DNA from: Folioceros fuciformis
Taxonomy: Eukaryota > Anthocerotophyta > Anthocerotopsida > Anthocerotales
Direction of reading: 5' to 3'
Assembly: GCA_049999805.1 (NCBI GenBank)
Contig: JBNGIO010006148.1
Coordinates: 1-64,000, forward strand
DNA: 64,000 bases
Of this stretch, positions 47,554 through 59,302 are shown in pieces. The translations under genes were made by a program, and so were the position numbers. Positions within the stretch are counted from its first letter, which is position 1. Each line of letters begins with the position of its first letter. The notes under the pieces were generated by a model. That model was not told the origin of the DNA. It saw nothing but the letters and a program-made list of their open reading frames with translations, and did not search any database.

Positions 47554-48956
47554 ATGGTTACAAAGAAATCTCAGTCGAAGGATGACGTCACGGATCTCAT
47601 TCAGCTGCAAAGTGCTCAGCTTTGGGAGGACATCAAGGTGAGCTGCCAAAGTGTTTGTGGCCGGTGGCGTCTTGGTGTTGCGGGTGTAGCATTAGGTTGG
47701 GTTGATTCCTCCCCCTTGTTCTGAGATCTCAGGTTTGCTGCCGGTGCTCAATTGAGCTTAACTTTGGCAATTTCGTATGCTGGAAAGGCCGGATTTCAAA
47801 GTCGGGCTTTTCGTGAATTTGCAAGCGGAGCGTTGTCGGGAGGCTTGTCCAAGACATTCGTTGCTCCGCTGGAAACCGTCAGGTAGCCACCGACATTGTT
47901 TGAGGAATCTTTTCAGCTGGCAATTCCTCACATGCGGCTCATTTGTGTGGTGGTGCAATGAGTAGGACACGGTTGATCGTGGGTGTTGGGCCACCGACCA
48001 TTAATGGTAACCTCAAAGATGTTCTCCGAGCCCAAGGCTGGCGCGGTCTTTGGGTTGGCAATGGCATAAATGCGTTTCGAACTGCACCTTGCCAGGCTGT
48101 AGAGCTGTGCACGTTTGAGACAACGAAGCGGGCTCTGACATGCTTGCAGGAGAGATGGGCAGTAGAAGGGCCCCCGCAAATCCGTTTTGTAGGTGAAAGG
48201 ATCAACATTCCTGTGAATTGGATCTCTGTACCGGCTGTTTCTGGTGCTGTTGCTGGTGTTGTGAGCACGCTTTCATGCTATCCTTTGGAAGTCCTTAAGG
48301 TGGGTGGTCCGGGTGCAAAGGTTTTCTGGTACTACCCGCAGTATTCCCTCCTTTGACTCAGACCTCTCCGTGTGTTACAGGACCGCTTCACGGTGCAGAC
48401 CGGGGCATTTCAAAGCATTTGGCATGCGTGTCACACGATTGTACGTCAAGAGGGAGCTGGTGCTCTTTACAGGGGTCTTGCACCCACCTTGATTGGTCTG
48501 GTCCCTTACAGTGCAGCTTACTACGCCCTATACGACTGTCTCAACATCACATACCGTAGCACAATAGACAAGACAAGTCTAGCACCCTGGGAAACTCTTA
48601 TCATCGGTGCTCTGGCAGGTAAGCTTACGTCTGTCAAACTGCTCTTATCATATCAGTCTCTCATCAACTGGTCGCTGAATATTCTGTACTGCCGTCTGTA
48701 ATGCGCAGGGCTGGGCTCCAGCGTTGCGACCTTCCCGCTAGAGGTGGCAAGGAAGAGGTTGATGGTGGGAAGGGTTGGCAGGGTTCCGGCGCGGGGGAAG
48801 CCAAATATGGTGACAGTGCTGCGAAGCATTCTGCAGGACGAAGGTGTGAGGGGCTGGTACAGAGGTGTGGGGGCCAGTTGTTTGAAAGTCATGCCCTCAT
48901 CTGGCCTCTCCTGGATGTTCTACGAAGGCTGTAAAGATGTGCTTCATGCCCAGTGA
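47554..48956 (+). CDS. Mitochondrial carrier family protein (At3g20240-like)
   Basis: Five exons: 47554-47637, 47788-47882, 47966-48299, 48381-48618, 48709-48956, giving 332 aa. Mitochondrial carriers (SLC25) have three repeats of two spans with the motif Px[DE]xx[KR]. Here they are seen as APLETVRTRLIVG (repeat 1), YPLEVLKDRF (repeat 2) and FPLEVARKRLMVG (repeat 3). Other family marks are GWRGLWVGNGINAFRTAPCQ, GAGALYRGLAPTLIGLVPYS and GVRGWYRGVGASCLKVMPSS. The sequence matches the plant subgroup containing At3g20240, close to brittle-1-type nucleotide carriers; the substrate is uncertain. The first junction is ambiguous. Besides the model above, an ATG at 47582 in another frame with exon 2 starting at 47733 also gives a phase-consistent 341-aa protein whose N terminus looks like a mitochondrial presequence. 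From FQSRAFREFASGAL onward both models agree. Confidence 0.87.
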
Positions 48957-49753
48957 TTAGGCCCCGGACCCACTTGAAGTGTTCCCTTCCCTACCCTCCC
49001 TTTCCAGAAGGCTATCTTGTAATTTCGTGTGGCACTTTTAGAGCTTCAAACAGTAGCGCTGGTGGTGACTTTGTCATGTAGGATTACTTGCGAGAGGCTC
49101 TATGTACTATAGTTGGATGTTGACTGGTCATTTTCCCGCTCTGGACACTTGGTGACTTCTTCGGAACAGCTCGGGATCTTGTGCCTGGGTTGACGCAGTT
49201 TGAAAATGTGAAACAAAGGTAAATAAGTAGCGCATAGAGAAATACATTTTGGTGCTTGTATATAGTCAGCTGCTGTACACCACAGGGGGGACTGGGTAGA
49301 CGAATGGAGACAAACGCATCAAACGCATTTGCCTACTTTACGCCATTGACCACGTTCCCCCTCAGTATCTAGCCCCATGACACGTTCATCGTATATTTGA
49401 TAGTTTATTATCCGAGAACAGGCCGTCGGTACGAGTTAACCGTGGTACCGCGTGTAGCTTGGAATGGACACTAGACAGCACTATTTCAAACTCAAGGGTA
49501 TGGAGATGAAATAGCAAATATCCAAGTATAACATTAACTTCTTTGTAAAATTACATATTCCCTCGTATAGGACTACTGCGCTATGCACGCGTTACCCAAG
49601 TTATACGGAAACTATATTCCCGGAACACACATCCCTCTTGATCAATATATTCTCAGTCGGTTGATATTACCCTCTCCCCATATGAAACAAATTTAGCAAA
49701 CAAATGTACATCTTACCCTGCACGCGCTGCTCTCCCGGATCACATCTTGATCT
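48957..49753. other. Convergent region between the carrier and WLM protease genes
   Basis: About 800 bp between convergent stop codons, expected to contain both 3' UTRs. I see no gene. Confidence 0.5.
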
Positions 49754-52700
49754 TCATGCTGAACAAGCGGCTTCAAGAGAAGTGCGAGCAAGCCACAACA
49801 ATCCTGGATCGTTTCTTCTTAAAACTAGAAATTCCGGAGAGGTCTCGCCTGCTCCTTCTTCGGACTCCCCATCAGTGAACCCCACGGCAGCAAGGAACTC
49901 CAGTGCACCTGCAAGGAGATTCGGATGATCATCGGAGTGCTTGTGGAATACTCGCGCAAGGACTATTCAACATCCAAAATTTCCTTGACGTCAGAACATA
50001 CCTTCGTACTGCCCAACTAGTTGCACGAAGGTAGGATTGGTCTGAGAAAAAATAAAACGAAGCATCCACAGTCAGAACGAGAACCATGTCAGGGCAACAC
50101 TGTATCCGAAGACATACTGACTCCAGTGTACCTAGCAATTTACATGGGGGCAGCAGCATGTCACCCGTTCACACCGACACAACACCAGCAGTCCAGTGGC
50201 CAGAAGCACGGGCAACACATTCAAAACTTGCACCAACCTTTCTGAGACGCCGAAACTTGCGGTCATTTGGATGCTCAGTGACGTTCCTGCGTCACCAGGT
50301 GAACCATGAGTGCTTCGCCAGCTTGATCATTTGCCACGTAAGAAGCAACATACACAAACCTTAGAATTCTTGACAGTGTCTGAGCCGACATGACCGCTCT
50401 TGATGCACCAGCTTGTTGTTTTAACCTCTCTAATGCCTCCGCAAGACGGAGGCTTGCTGCTGTCGTGACTTCCTGTATTCTCCTCAGCTCCATGCCATAT
50501 AAGTCAGCTTCAACAACAGTCATGCTGCTGTCATCAGGATCAGGCTCATGGCTTCGTTTTGATCCTGAAAGTCCTCCACCTGACTCCACTCTGTGGCTGA
50601 CGTCCATATTACCAGGGATAGATTCAGAGCCATCATGAGACTGAGGCTCTGAAACTCGCATCTCAGTGTCATCACGATCCGATTCCAGCCTCAACTTGAC
50701 AACAGCATCATCCGGACCAGGCTCGGACGCAAGCAGCTCAGTGTCATCAGGATCAGGTTCTAGTCTAAGCTTGGAAACAGCGTCATCCGGATCAGGTTCT
50801 AGTCTCAGTTTGGAAATAGCGTCATCCGGATCAGGTTCTAGTCTCAGCTTGGAAACAGCGTCATCCGGNNNNNNNNNNTCATCCGGATCAGGTTCTAGTC
50901 TCAGCTTGGAAACAGCGTCATCCGGATCAGGTTCTAGTCTCAGCTTGGAAACAGCGTCATCCGGATCAGGCTCAGACATCAGCAATTCACTATCCTCAGG
51001 ATAAGGTTCTAGTCTCAACTGAACAGGAGCCCTAGGCTCCAAAGCCTGCAGTCCGCTAGCATCAGGATCAGGCTCTGACCTTGACTTCGAATCAGCATCC
51101 TTGGGATCAGTAGCAAATCTGACCATTTCCACGTCGTCCGGATCAGGTTCTGACCTCAATAGTTCAGAGGAATCATTGGGATCAGTCTTAGATCTGACCA
51201 TTTCTACGTCGTCCGGATCAGGTTCTGACCTCAATTGTTCTGAGCAATCATCGGGATCAGGCTCTGACCGCAGTTGTTCCAAAGCATCATCAGGATCAGG
51301 CTCCACTCTCAGAGGTTGAAACGGAGACTGAGTGTTGATCTGAGTACGAGCGCCATCCTTTTCTTCCCGTACAGGCTCCAACCTGACATGCTCGGTCAGA
51401 TCCAGGATGCTATCAAAGTTATCTCCACCACCAACTGCCCCAAGCCCTTCACCTAGTACTGTCACTGTCTCTCCCTTTCCATGTTTCTGTCGGTAATCTG
51501 ACTCTTCCAGTCGCTCTTCCATGGGATAGTTCGTGTCTGCAGGTTCAGTCCAACCGAAGCCGGCAGATCTGTGCAAAGCAGCTCTAGCAGCAGCCTCTGA
51601 GGGGACTACAAATTGAGTAGATCTGTCGCCCCCTAAAATGTGAACCTTACTAGTTCCAGCAGCACCTGAATCGGAAGGCACTGGGTCATAGCCCTTACGA
51701 CCAGCCAGATTGTGACTGAAAGACCTTGTCCAGTCTAAAGCAATTGCTTCTTCATTGAGCTGTGAAGGAGTTGCAATACGACAGAACACCAACAATATAT
51801 GTAAGCAACCACTACAAATTGAGCGCAACGAGCAGGCACAGATGAAAGCTAATTATCTCAAGACAAAAACTTGCTTAGAGAATGATCGAGCTCGAATGCG
51901 ACACCTGTTTGTCCAGCGCATGAAAGTGCTCGTCATGTTCGTCATGTACCATGTGCGCCTGCATGGAAAGAGGCCCAAGTTACTGTACATGTCTTGCAAG
52001 AAACAAACTTTGAGAGTACACCATGGATGGACATAGGAAGGAACTCTACCAGCTCATGCAGAAGAGTCTTTTTGATACTTTCATACTTCCGGAACCCTTT
52101 CAAATCATCGGTCCGGAGTCGCAAAGATATTTCGTCTCCACGGTTCTTCACAGGACAACAGCTCTCAAATAAGTGTTGACTTGAAAATCCAGAAAAAAAC
52201 TTGTCACGACATCATTCACACTTGAACATCAAGCTCAGAGACCTAGATATCACACGACTAAAATTCGTGACCTCCCTCAGCGGCTTACTTTATTGAAGCC
52301 TAGTAGACATTTGGGACTGATTCCAACATAACCGACAGGGGCCAGCTCCGTCATGACTCCAACCGTCCACCGGTGCTGTTGCAGCAAGGAGAACGCCATC
52401 AGTTTCCTTCACATGAAACATGTTGAGGGCAAACCTAGCGGTGGCCGAGCAAGAACCGGAAATACCTTGTTCATAATGGCGACGATACCGTGATCACTGG
52501 CGAGCCTATGCATGATCTCCAACGCTTTTGACGGTGGCGGGTTCAACTGTAACCCAACTTTGGTACTCAGCAACGAGCAGGGGAATCACTTCCGCGAAAA
52601 CGGTAAAAGCAACAGAGAAATACCAACCTCTATGCCAGGAAGCTGTAAAGTACGGAAATCATTGAACACATAAGAACCCCTCGGGAGCGGATTCCCAGCG

Positions 52701-53211
52701 TGCCCATATTCCGACCGGCGTCTCGCCCTATCTTCCTCTTCCTTGAACCCAAGGGTCCTCTCTTTCTTGGACAAGGTTTCCATTTCAGAAATCTCTCTAG
52801 CAAGAGCGCCCATCATCCTTACCACTTGGCCCTTCACATCCACGCCAAATTGTTAGCTCTACACATTATTAGCATAAATTACGACGGTACAGGAAACCAG
52901 GTCCTTACTCCATGAAACCCTGCCCGCTCCAGAGACATGCTTGAATCCTGGTCCGAAAAAGGAGAAATTGCGGCAGTAGCAGCTCCTCTCTTCAACGAAG
53001 GCAAAATGAGCCTGATAGTGTGTGGCGCCACCCCGGTCAGTCCAAGCAACTGCTCCCCAAGATCCCTCGTTGTGCTACCCGCATCCACCTTCATCTGCAT
53101 CGTCTTATCCCTGAACACGACCACAAAATCCAACATCCTTTCGGTTTCCCCTTCCCCTTGCTCCATCCTCCCCCAGTCTGCTGTAGGGTCAGTTCTGCGA
53201 CAGAGTCCCAT
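49754..53211 (-). CDS. Ubiquitin-like, WLM metalloprotease and PUB-domain protein with EPDPDD repeats
   Basis: Ten exons (minus strand): 53211-52909, 52831-52628, 52546-52466, 52375-52289, 52145-52050, 51958-51905, 51759-50360, 50286-50238, 50041-50002, 49908-49754. They join in phase to about 822 aa; exon 7 includes the 10-N gap at 50869-50878. Domains: ubiquitin-like N terminus (LDFVVVFRDKTMQMKVDAGS); WLM/Wss1-type zinc protease core (HRWTVGVMTELAPVGYVGIS, ISLRLRTDDLKGFRKYESIK) with zinc motif HExxHxxxxxH at H255, E256, H259, H265 (HELAHMVHDEH); a roughly 300-residue linker of about 17 imperfect 12-13-residue repeats around EPDPDD; then a PUB-like domain (LSRIL, NVTEHPNDRKFRRLRK, FLVLRRNDPGLLWLA). 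Relatives (At5g35690, fission yeast SPCC1442.07c) are linked to ubiquitin/SUMO and Cdc48. Substrates are unknown. An in-frame ATG at 53166 is an alternative start; the exon 2 acceptor is the weakest splice site. Confidence 0.88.
50500..51330. repeat. Coding tandem repeat, 39-bp unit (EPDPDD...KLRL), with a 10-N gap
   Basis: Inside exon 7 of the WLM gene the unit TCATCCGGATCAGGTTCTAG... repeats every 39 bp (minus-strand EPDPDDAVSKLRL) with near-identical copies at about 50770-50975 and older, more diverged 36-39-bp copies to about 51310. The 10-N gap (50869-50878) sits in the most homogeneous part. The copy number shown is therefore probably a minimum. Confidence 0.9.
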
Positions 53212-53880
53212 CACACAGAACTCAAATTAGTCCCCAAACACTTCCGTCTCGCGGGCTGGCTCAGCTACATCCCATTTTCCGGACACAGAGTAGCACAATC
53301 CAACAGAAATCAGCACCAACACCAACCACGTACATATGTAGCATTCGAACTTTCTCGGACACCAATCTTGTAACCAGTCGCTCAGAGAGACAATCGCTCG
53401 ATGTTCCTCGCGTGGAGTCGATGCCGTCGGCAATCAATTTATAGAAACCACCCGTAAGGAAGCACCACGCGCGCTTTCCTCAAACACCGGCCGGCCGGGC
53501 CGGAGCACATGGAAGCAGGCACAAGTGATTAACTAAAATGTAACGGGGAGAGAGAAATAAGAGAGAGAAACATAGATCGGGTGTGTATGCCGGTGGGCCG
53601 GTGGGCCGGTGAGGTGGGGGATGGCTCTTGTGGAGCGCGTTGAGAAGCACCCAACATTACTTTATCCGTGTCATTAGCTCACGCCCACTTCTTCGGCTTC
53701 GGTGGTAGTAGAATCTTTTTATTATTAAAAAAATCCCATCCTCTCCAAAAATAAGAAGGAACCATCCAAATCAAGGCAACAGACAAAAAAAGTAGCAGCC
53801 CATACCTAAAGCCCATACCTTCAGTACTAGTCTCAAAACTATGGACTACTTTCAAATGTCTTGATATGGAATGAGCAATG

Positions 53881-53945
53881 CATACGAGTTGTTTAAAGAA
53901 GGCAACCACTAAGCATACGAGTTGTTTAAAGAAGGCAACCACTAA
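53881..53945. repeat. 33-bp tandem duplication
   Basis: CATACGAGTTGTTTAAAGAA followed by GGCAACCACTAAG occurs at 53881 and again, identically, at 53914, so the event looks recent. Confidence 0.9.
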
Positions 53946-54121
53946 GGAAAGAGGAAGACGTCATTCTTGTAACTATTTTACATCTTTGCACACTCTTGAA
54001 CCTTGAAAAGTTCTTTGCACATTGAGCACTTTGGTGGGAGGTTGATGACAATATGCTCACAAAGTGTTGTTACAACTATGTCAGTAACCCAAACTTGTTC
54101 CTCTTGTTTTCTTTACCAATA

Positions 54122-54305
54122 CAAAAGGTTGGTAATGAGTGAAACGTGTGGTGCAAAGTATACCACTATATAGAACAAACCCATGTTGGCGGTGAGTGAA
54201 ACTTGTTGCGCAAAGTGAAAGTGTACCACGATCCAGAACATACCCACAAAAGGTAGTGAGTGAAACTTGTTTTGCAAAGTATACCACTACATGGAACAAA
54301 CCCAC
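54122..54305. repeat. Tandem repeat, about 60 bp x 3
   Basis: GAGTGAAAC(T/G)TGT begins at 54137, 54194 and 54258, each followed by GCAAAGT...TACCAC and AGAACA/GGAACA...CCCA. The copies are imperfect. Confidence 0.8.
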
Positions 54306-55620
54306 GTATTTCTTAGCAATAGGCATCCAGATTGCGTCATGGGCACCTCCTCGAGACGGAGGACAAGTAGGCAGAGGGGGCCTACTTGACTGCATTACGT
54401 GACTGGAGTGACTTGGAAGCGAAGGAGTGACTTGGAAGCGAAGGAGGACAAGGCGTGGTGAAGGTGGAGAACATGGAGTAGAAGGCAACGCTGATGAGTA
54501 CAAGGCTGGAGTGAAGACCGACGAGACTGGCGTCTTCCTCCTTTTTAAGGCTTGGCTTCTGCACGGAAGTCTGAGTAGAAAATGTTTTGTCAGGTAGTGT
54601 AGCGGGCCCTGTCCGCAAGCGAAGGAGAGGGAGCAGTTTTGAGACTTCGCGGCAGAGTCAGTACCGTTTTCTCTGTCGACAGGTTGGCCTGAGCACAGAG
54701 GCACTCTGGATTGACTGAAAGATATGGCTTGTTTCAGTGTTTCCTGCCGGAGACGATTAGAGATGGGAGATTTCTCATGCAAGACCTTGAGATTAGGTCA
54801 GGTCGGAGATACAGTATTTCTCTTCCACACAGACGGTCTCATACATGGCAAACCAGGACAATCTGGTCTCCCAAGAGGGAGGACCAAAGGATTGCAAAGC
54901 TAATAGCCAGCAGCTGTGGCTTAGCACTGCCTGACTCAGCAGAGCAGATCAGAACAACTCTTCCCTACCGTCCCTTAGCTTCCAGGAGTGCAGCAATTCT
55001 TGGCTACTTTCAGTAAAGTCTTGTTAGGAAACTCAGGGAGACACCCTCCATGAGGCAAAGCTTGGAAAGAAGGAAAAGCGTTCCATCCCTTCTTGGTTAG
55101 GTACATGCATATTGTACACCCCTGAATACGTACATTGTACTATATTCGTGAATGGATTTTTTCCCAGCGTCAGCAAGATTCCTGCATCCAGCGGGCCCAG
55201 GCTTGGTTTCGCCGGCCTGGGGCGGGACCGTACTGGCACGATGGGACGAACGTTAGCGGCGAAACCCGTTTCGCCCATGAATCTCCAGGCGCCCGTGTTC
55301 ATCTCTTCAGACAAGGCGTCCACCGCCCCTGAGCATGGGCAGATCGGAGCGGGGTCGTGAAGTAGCCTGGCCTGCTTTTTGTCATCCGGCCCGGGGCGCG
55401 GGATCTGGAGGAGTGGAAGGGATCGTGCGTGCTTTTTGGGGTTAGCGGGAGAGTAAAGGGTTTGGATTTGGGTTGTGAAGGTGTCGGTGTTTGGAGGAGC
55501 TGTAGCTTGGTGTTGCGGAGAGCGGAATTTGAGGCTGGTGGAGTGCAGGGAGAGTGGAGGGTGGAGTCAGCTGCGTTGGGTTTTCCGTGACTGTATGATC
55601 GGCTGGCTGTGGGGTCTGAG

Positions 55621-58600
55621 ATGCCAAGGTCCGTGCAAATCATGAAAAGCACTGCTGAAGCGAGCAGGCCGTGTCAAGATTGTGAGGAGCTGCTGGCGGA
55701 GGTGTGGTGCGACAGTTGCGGTGCAGCTTTGTGCAGGGAATGTGACTTGCAATGTCATCAACCCAACGGGTTCGCGGGGTCGCATAGGAGAAATGTTTTA
55801 GTGAGCTTCGTGGCGAAGGAGTTTGGTGCTCAGGAGTCTTGGTCTGCGGTGTCGGATTATGACAAGGACGAGGCTTCGGTGAAGAGCAATCCTGGGGGTT
55901 TGTTCGGTACCGATTGTGCGGTTAGGGATGGGAAGGAGCAAGTACCGTCGGATGGCTCGTCTAGGCAAAATCGGAGGAGGAAGAAGAAGAGAAACTCGAG
56001 GCGTTCATCGCAGAGCTCGACTGCAGTAGCCCAGGGCGGTGGGGATCCGGAGCAGAATGAAAGCCTTTTGACAACGGACCTGAATCTGTCCAGAAGTGTT
56101 TCCTTCCCTCCGAATGGCGGGAAGTGTGCATTTGACGAGGACACGGCAAGGCGGAGTGCAGGGTTGGAGCATGAGGGCTCCAGCACATGTGATGAACAAT
56201 TTCTTTCCAGCTCCCCGGAAGCAATCAAGTTGATGCGCTCGTCCACGTTCCCGGTATGTCATCTGCCCCGGAGCTCTGCAATGTATCACCAGATCGAGTT
56301 CGATTTTCTTGTAGTGAACTTCCTTGTCAACTTCAGGGCTGGGTTGAGTTATGTGCAAGGCGGCTATGCTTATGATCCGCTCCTGTGAAGCTGCAGTCTC
56401 CTTTTCGACCCAGATCTGCCTTGCGAGGAGGTCATGAAGTCACTGGACTGGGTCCGAGGCCAAAGTTGCACGTGCAGTGGGCTCCTGGCGTGCAAGAGCC
56501 CGTCAGTTCAACAGTATCCCACACAGTGGGTCACAAGCCGCAAAGCTCCAGGACCAAGGATCATAGGAATCGCCATAATGGCAAGAACAGCCAAGGATAT
56601 GGGACAGGCAAGAGCGAGAAGAGGAAAAAGCGCAAGAACAAGAAGGAAGCAGATTCAAGGCAGTGTCAAGGAAGGTGCATGTCTGTTTGTTGGGCTTGCA
56701 CGGCTTGCAGCCCGTTGATGTATGATGCTCATCACTCCCTTGGCCCATCCTATCGTGCAGGGTCGAACTTGATTCTCACAGGGCTCCATCTGCAGCCGCA
56801 TCTGGTTCGGGGAAAGATGCTCTTAGTCTGGACCCAGAGAGTGGTGGGAGGCGCACAGCAGAAGAGGATGAAACAAAGCATGTTACATTCGAAGGAAAAG
56901 GAAGCTCTGAAGACCTCAGTGATCCTGGATGCGGTCCAGGGTGGAAGGGCTCCACGACGCAGGTTTTGACGCGGTCCGAGAAAGCAGGCGTCCTTACTGA
57001 GAAGGATTTTGTTTACAACGTAGCAGGAGGAGGCAATAACTCGGCAGAGAAATGTGGGGTTTCAAGCGAACAGAACTCAGGACAGGGGAAGCCTGGCGTC
57101 AGCAGCAGCCTACTCATGTTTCGGGAGCAATCCGTGGCAGAGGCAATGAAGTCTCTACAGTCACTGAGTGCAAGGAGGGTAGCACCTGAAGGTTGCACCA
57201 CAAGTCACTCGGAGGCTAATGGGTCATCGGATTACTACCAGAACGCTGTTGCATGTATGGTGCATGCAGCTCAGATGGTTGCTGAGGTCGGTTCTCGCTG
57301 AACACGTATCAGAGTAGGGTATCTGATGCAGGTTTGTCTTAGGTGGGTAGAGTAGACTGACGGTCCTTTTAAATGCAGAACAATACGTCGGGTGCTACGG
57401 TTGAATTTGAAGCTTCTGCACGGTTTTTCAGGTATGATCTGGCTCTATTTGTGTGTGAAGACGGTTCTTGGAGACGATTTCATCCTTTCTCATCTTGTTT
57501 TGTTCTTTCTTGTGCTTGAACCTTGCATGGTTTCAGGATGGCAGAAAAGACGGTAAGGATGGAGAACACGGCTGGATCAGAGGTTGTTGCCAAGCACTCT
57601 TTGAGAGGGCAAGTGATGGCGTGGGTGGCTATGGCTACCCTGTACGCGAAATCTGGTCAGACTTACAGGGCGGAAAGGTGTCACCTCTCCCTACTGCAAG
57701 CCTGTCAAGGAAGTGGGATGAAGCTTGAAGCAGGGATGTGCTTGCTTGATGAAGGTCAATGCCAGCTCAAGAGGGAGGAGTTCAAACGAGCCCATGCTTT
57801 CTTTGAGGTTGCAGCTTCACTCCTCGAGGCCGAGCTTCAATCAGAAGCTGGACAGCAGGACTTGAAACAGCGGTCGGAGTCCTATTATGCTCAGTTACGT
57901 GAAACTCTTGTAAAGGCTGGAAGGCTGGCGGGAGTGGCAGCTCTGAAATCGGACGACACAGATGTGGCAAAGAGGCATCTGCTGGGGGCTCTGGTTGCTG
58001 CGCGGAGACTGCACATGAAAGCTGAAGAGGCTCGTTGCTTGAGGTCAGCTTAGTTGTGTGGCGCTGATTGCTGTCGCCCAGCCCAATTTCATCGTCAAGC
58101 CTGCAATATTGACTGTGTTGCCTTTCTCAGGCTTCTGGCTGAACTGCAAGAAGGTACACAGCACTTGAGCAGCTTGCAGGCTGCAGCCGATGCGATGAGC
58201 GTCAGCAATATACCCTACGAGCACGCTGAAGCCCTCTTCTGTCTGGGCAGCTGCAAGGTAGGAAATGGGTGGGCTCCAGCTGAGATTTCATTTCTGCAGA
58301 TACAGCATTGGTCAAGCTAAGCATGGTTCTGATTTGCAATTCCGGTGGGTGATATAAGCATGCAGGTTAGTCTTCACCTCAGCACGCTGCACAGCACAAG
58401 CCAGGTACCCCGAGACAATGGGCTCATAGAGTCTGCGAAGTGTGACCTGGAGGAAGCTGTCGGGGTCCTGCAAGCTCCGCTGAATGCGGCATCTAGAGAT
58501 GATGCCGGTAATCCGGGTCAGGTACACGCAGCCCTGGAAGAAAATGGAGGTGACGATGCCAAAAGCCAGGAGCACAGGTTGGCCCTGTGCGACAGGCAGC

Positions 58601-58857
58601 AACTGTACTCCGCAATTGACATTCTCCTGGGAAGGCTGTATGAGGCTCTCGGACGGACCTGTGTTCTCATGGGTGAGTTTCTGGAAGCCAGGACGTATTT
58701 CGGGTTAGCTCTTCGAGATAAGGAGTGGGCCGCTACGTACCAAGATGCTGCCCGCCAAGTAGAGTCGCTGCTGGACACATTGCAATGGGAGGGGGATGCG
58801 AGGAGTTGTAGAAGTAGCTGGGGTGCCATGGTCACCTCCGTGGCCACGGGAGTATAG
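55621..58857 (+). CDS. B-box zinc-finger protein with C-terminal TPR-like helical repeats
   Basis: Seven exons: 55621-56253, 56397-56674, 56761-57286, 57379-57431, 57537-58043, 58131-58257, 58366-58857, all phase-consistent, giving 871 aa. A B-box is at residues 18-55 with ligands C18-x2-C21-x8-C30-x2-C33-x4-C38-x2-C41-x4-H46-x8-H55. The middle is disordered: a basic RRRKKKR stretch (about 118-125), then KLHVQWAPGV...SHTVGHKP and a Lys-rich KSEKRKKRKNKKE. This W-P-V...SHTV segment resembles plant proteins I have seen but cannot name. The C-terminal half (from about residue 400) is helical with TPR-like spacing (AWVAMATLYAKSGQTYRAER, EFKRAHAFFEVAASLLEAEL, EALFCLGSCK, LLGRLYEALGRTCVLMGEFL EARTYFGLALRDKEW). 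I cannot assign a function. Nuclear location and protein binding through both ends are inferences. The open frame continues upstream only to a GTG, so ATG 55621 is used. Confidence 0.82.
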
Positions 58858-59302
58858 GCAAGTGATGCTCCCAACTTGTACATATCTTCGCAGCACGTAC
58901 ACCAGTGCTCTCATGTAGGGTAGCCCGCCCGATGGTAGGCCTAGATCGCCTAGATCGTCACTGTTGCAGAATGTATATAAATGTTGTCAAGTTGAGCTCC
59001 GAAACCCTAAATTTTCAATTCATTCCTTGCGCCAGCTGCCGATAGCGCGGCATGCACCAGCTTTGCAGCTTGCAGACATCGGAAGCCGGTCTGCATAAAA
59101 CAGACCCGGATGCCTACTCGCTTTCTACTACTGGATGCGGTGAGTGTGACAGGCTTCCGCAAGCAACTGTGGTGTGGTGTGGACAGCGCTGAGCAGAGAA
59201 CGGGCCGAAAAGCTCTTAATGGTTATAGCTTCCTGGAAGAAGCTTCTGTGATCCTTGACCATGAGAAGTACGGGCAATGTAAGCGTGTCCATAGCTGTAT
59301 AA

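Larger units (their letters stand above)
53212..55620. other. Divergent interval between the WLM and B-box genes with small tandem repeats
   Basis: About 2.4 kb with promoters of both flanking genes and several young tandem repeats: a 33-bp unit twice at 53881-53945, a roughly 60-bp unit three times at 54122-54305, and a 19-bp unit twice at 54407-54445. A 233-codon minus-strand frame (54782-54081) runs across the repeats and is low in protein-like character, so I do not call it a gene. Confidence 0.5.

Noticed and set aside
54081-54782. 233-codon minus-strand frame
   Set aside because: It runs through three young tandem repeats and has no domain; its openness is explained by the repeats.
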